Origin: Faecousia sp.
GTDB taxonomy: Bacteria > Bacillota > Clostridia > Oscillospirales > Oscillospiraceae
Direction of reading: 5' to 3'
DNA length: 5,503 bases
Assembly: GCA_029258495.1 (NCBI GenBank)
Contig: JARHYV010000006.1
Location: 1-5,503 of the forward strand
Shown: positions 5,500 to 5,503 of the stretch, in pieces
Numbering within the stretch: position 1 is the first letter of the stretch
Layout of the letters: each line of letters starts with the position of its first letter
Translations under genes and position numbers: made by a program
The notes under the pieces: model-generated
What the model was told of the DNA's origin: nothing
What the model saw: the letters and a program-made list of their open reading frames with translations, nothing else
Database searches by the model: none

Positions 5500-5503
5500 C
5501 GAA

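Noticed and set aside
1..5503. CRISPR array, insertion sequence or prophage attachment site
   Set aside because: No regularly spaced repeats, no transposase frame and no terminal inverted repeats were seen. The tRNA genes show no neighbouring integrase or duplicated 3' end beyond the small CCA element described.

Overview
The window looks like a low-to-mid GC Gram-positive genome, most likely a gut-type clostridium (Bacillota/Clostridia, such as Oscillospiraceae or Lachnospiraceae). This is an inference from strong AAAGGAG ribosome binding sites, consensus TTGACA/TATAAT promoters with 17-bp spacers, tRNA genes with encoded CCA, and the module set of a Gram-positive surface protein (signal peptide, acidic linker, FIVAR, Ig-like domains).

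About three quarters of the window (1-4232, minus strand) is one very long open frame. It starts at 4232 and is still open at the left edge, giving at least 1410 residues without a stop. It encodes a secreted multi-domain protein. In order it has a signal peptide, an acidic Pro/Gln/Glu-rich linker, a beta-helix-like GLUG-type region, a FIVAR helical module, a second beta-helix-like region, several Ig-like segments, and an alpha/alpha-barrel domain of the prenyltransferase/squalene-cyclase-repeat type. That last domain resembles the helical domain of animal transcobalamin and intrinsic factor. The C-terminus, with any transcobalamin-like DUF4430 domain or wall anchor, lies outside the window.

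Upstream of this gene (4233-4625) is a complete regulatory leader: a consensus promoter, a 5' hairpin, a cobalamin (AdoCbl) riboswitch aptamer, a terminator hairpin and a matching 10-bp antiterminator pairing, then the RBS. The B12-sensing leader and the transcobalamin-like fold support each other. Together they suggest a B12-repressed surface protein for capturing cobalamin or a related corrinoid. This is the main finding.

From 4626 to 4930 I see no gene. From 4931 to 5447 there are two minus-strand tRNA units. One is tRNA-Leu(CAG) with its own promoter and terminator. The other is tRNA-Ala(CGC) with its own promoter, followed by a 47-nt tRNA-3'-end-like element ending in CCA and fused to a terminator. 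The tRNA-Ala has a U3-U70 mismatch where the usual alanine identity pair G3-U70 is expected. At the right edge (5471-5499) an extended -10 promoter and an RBS point to a plus-strand gene that begins just beyond the window.
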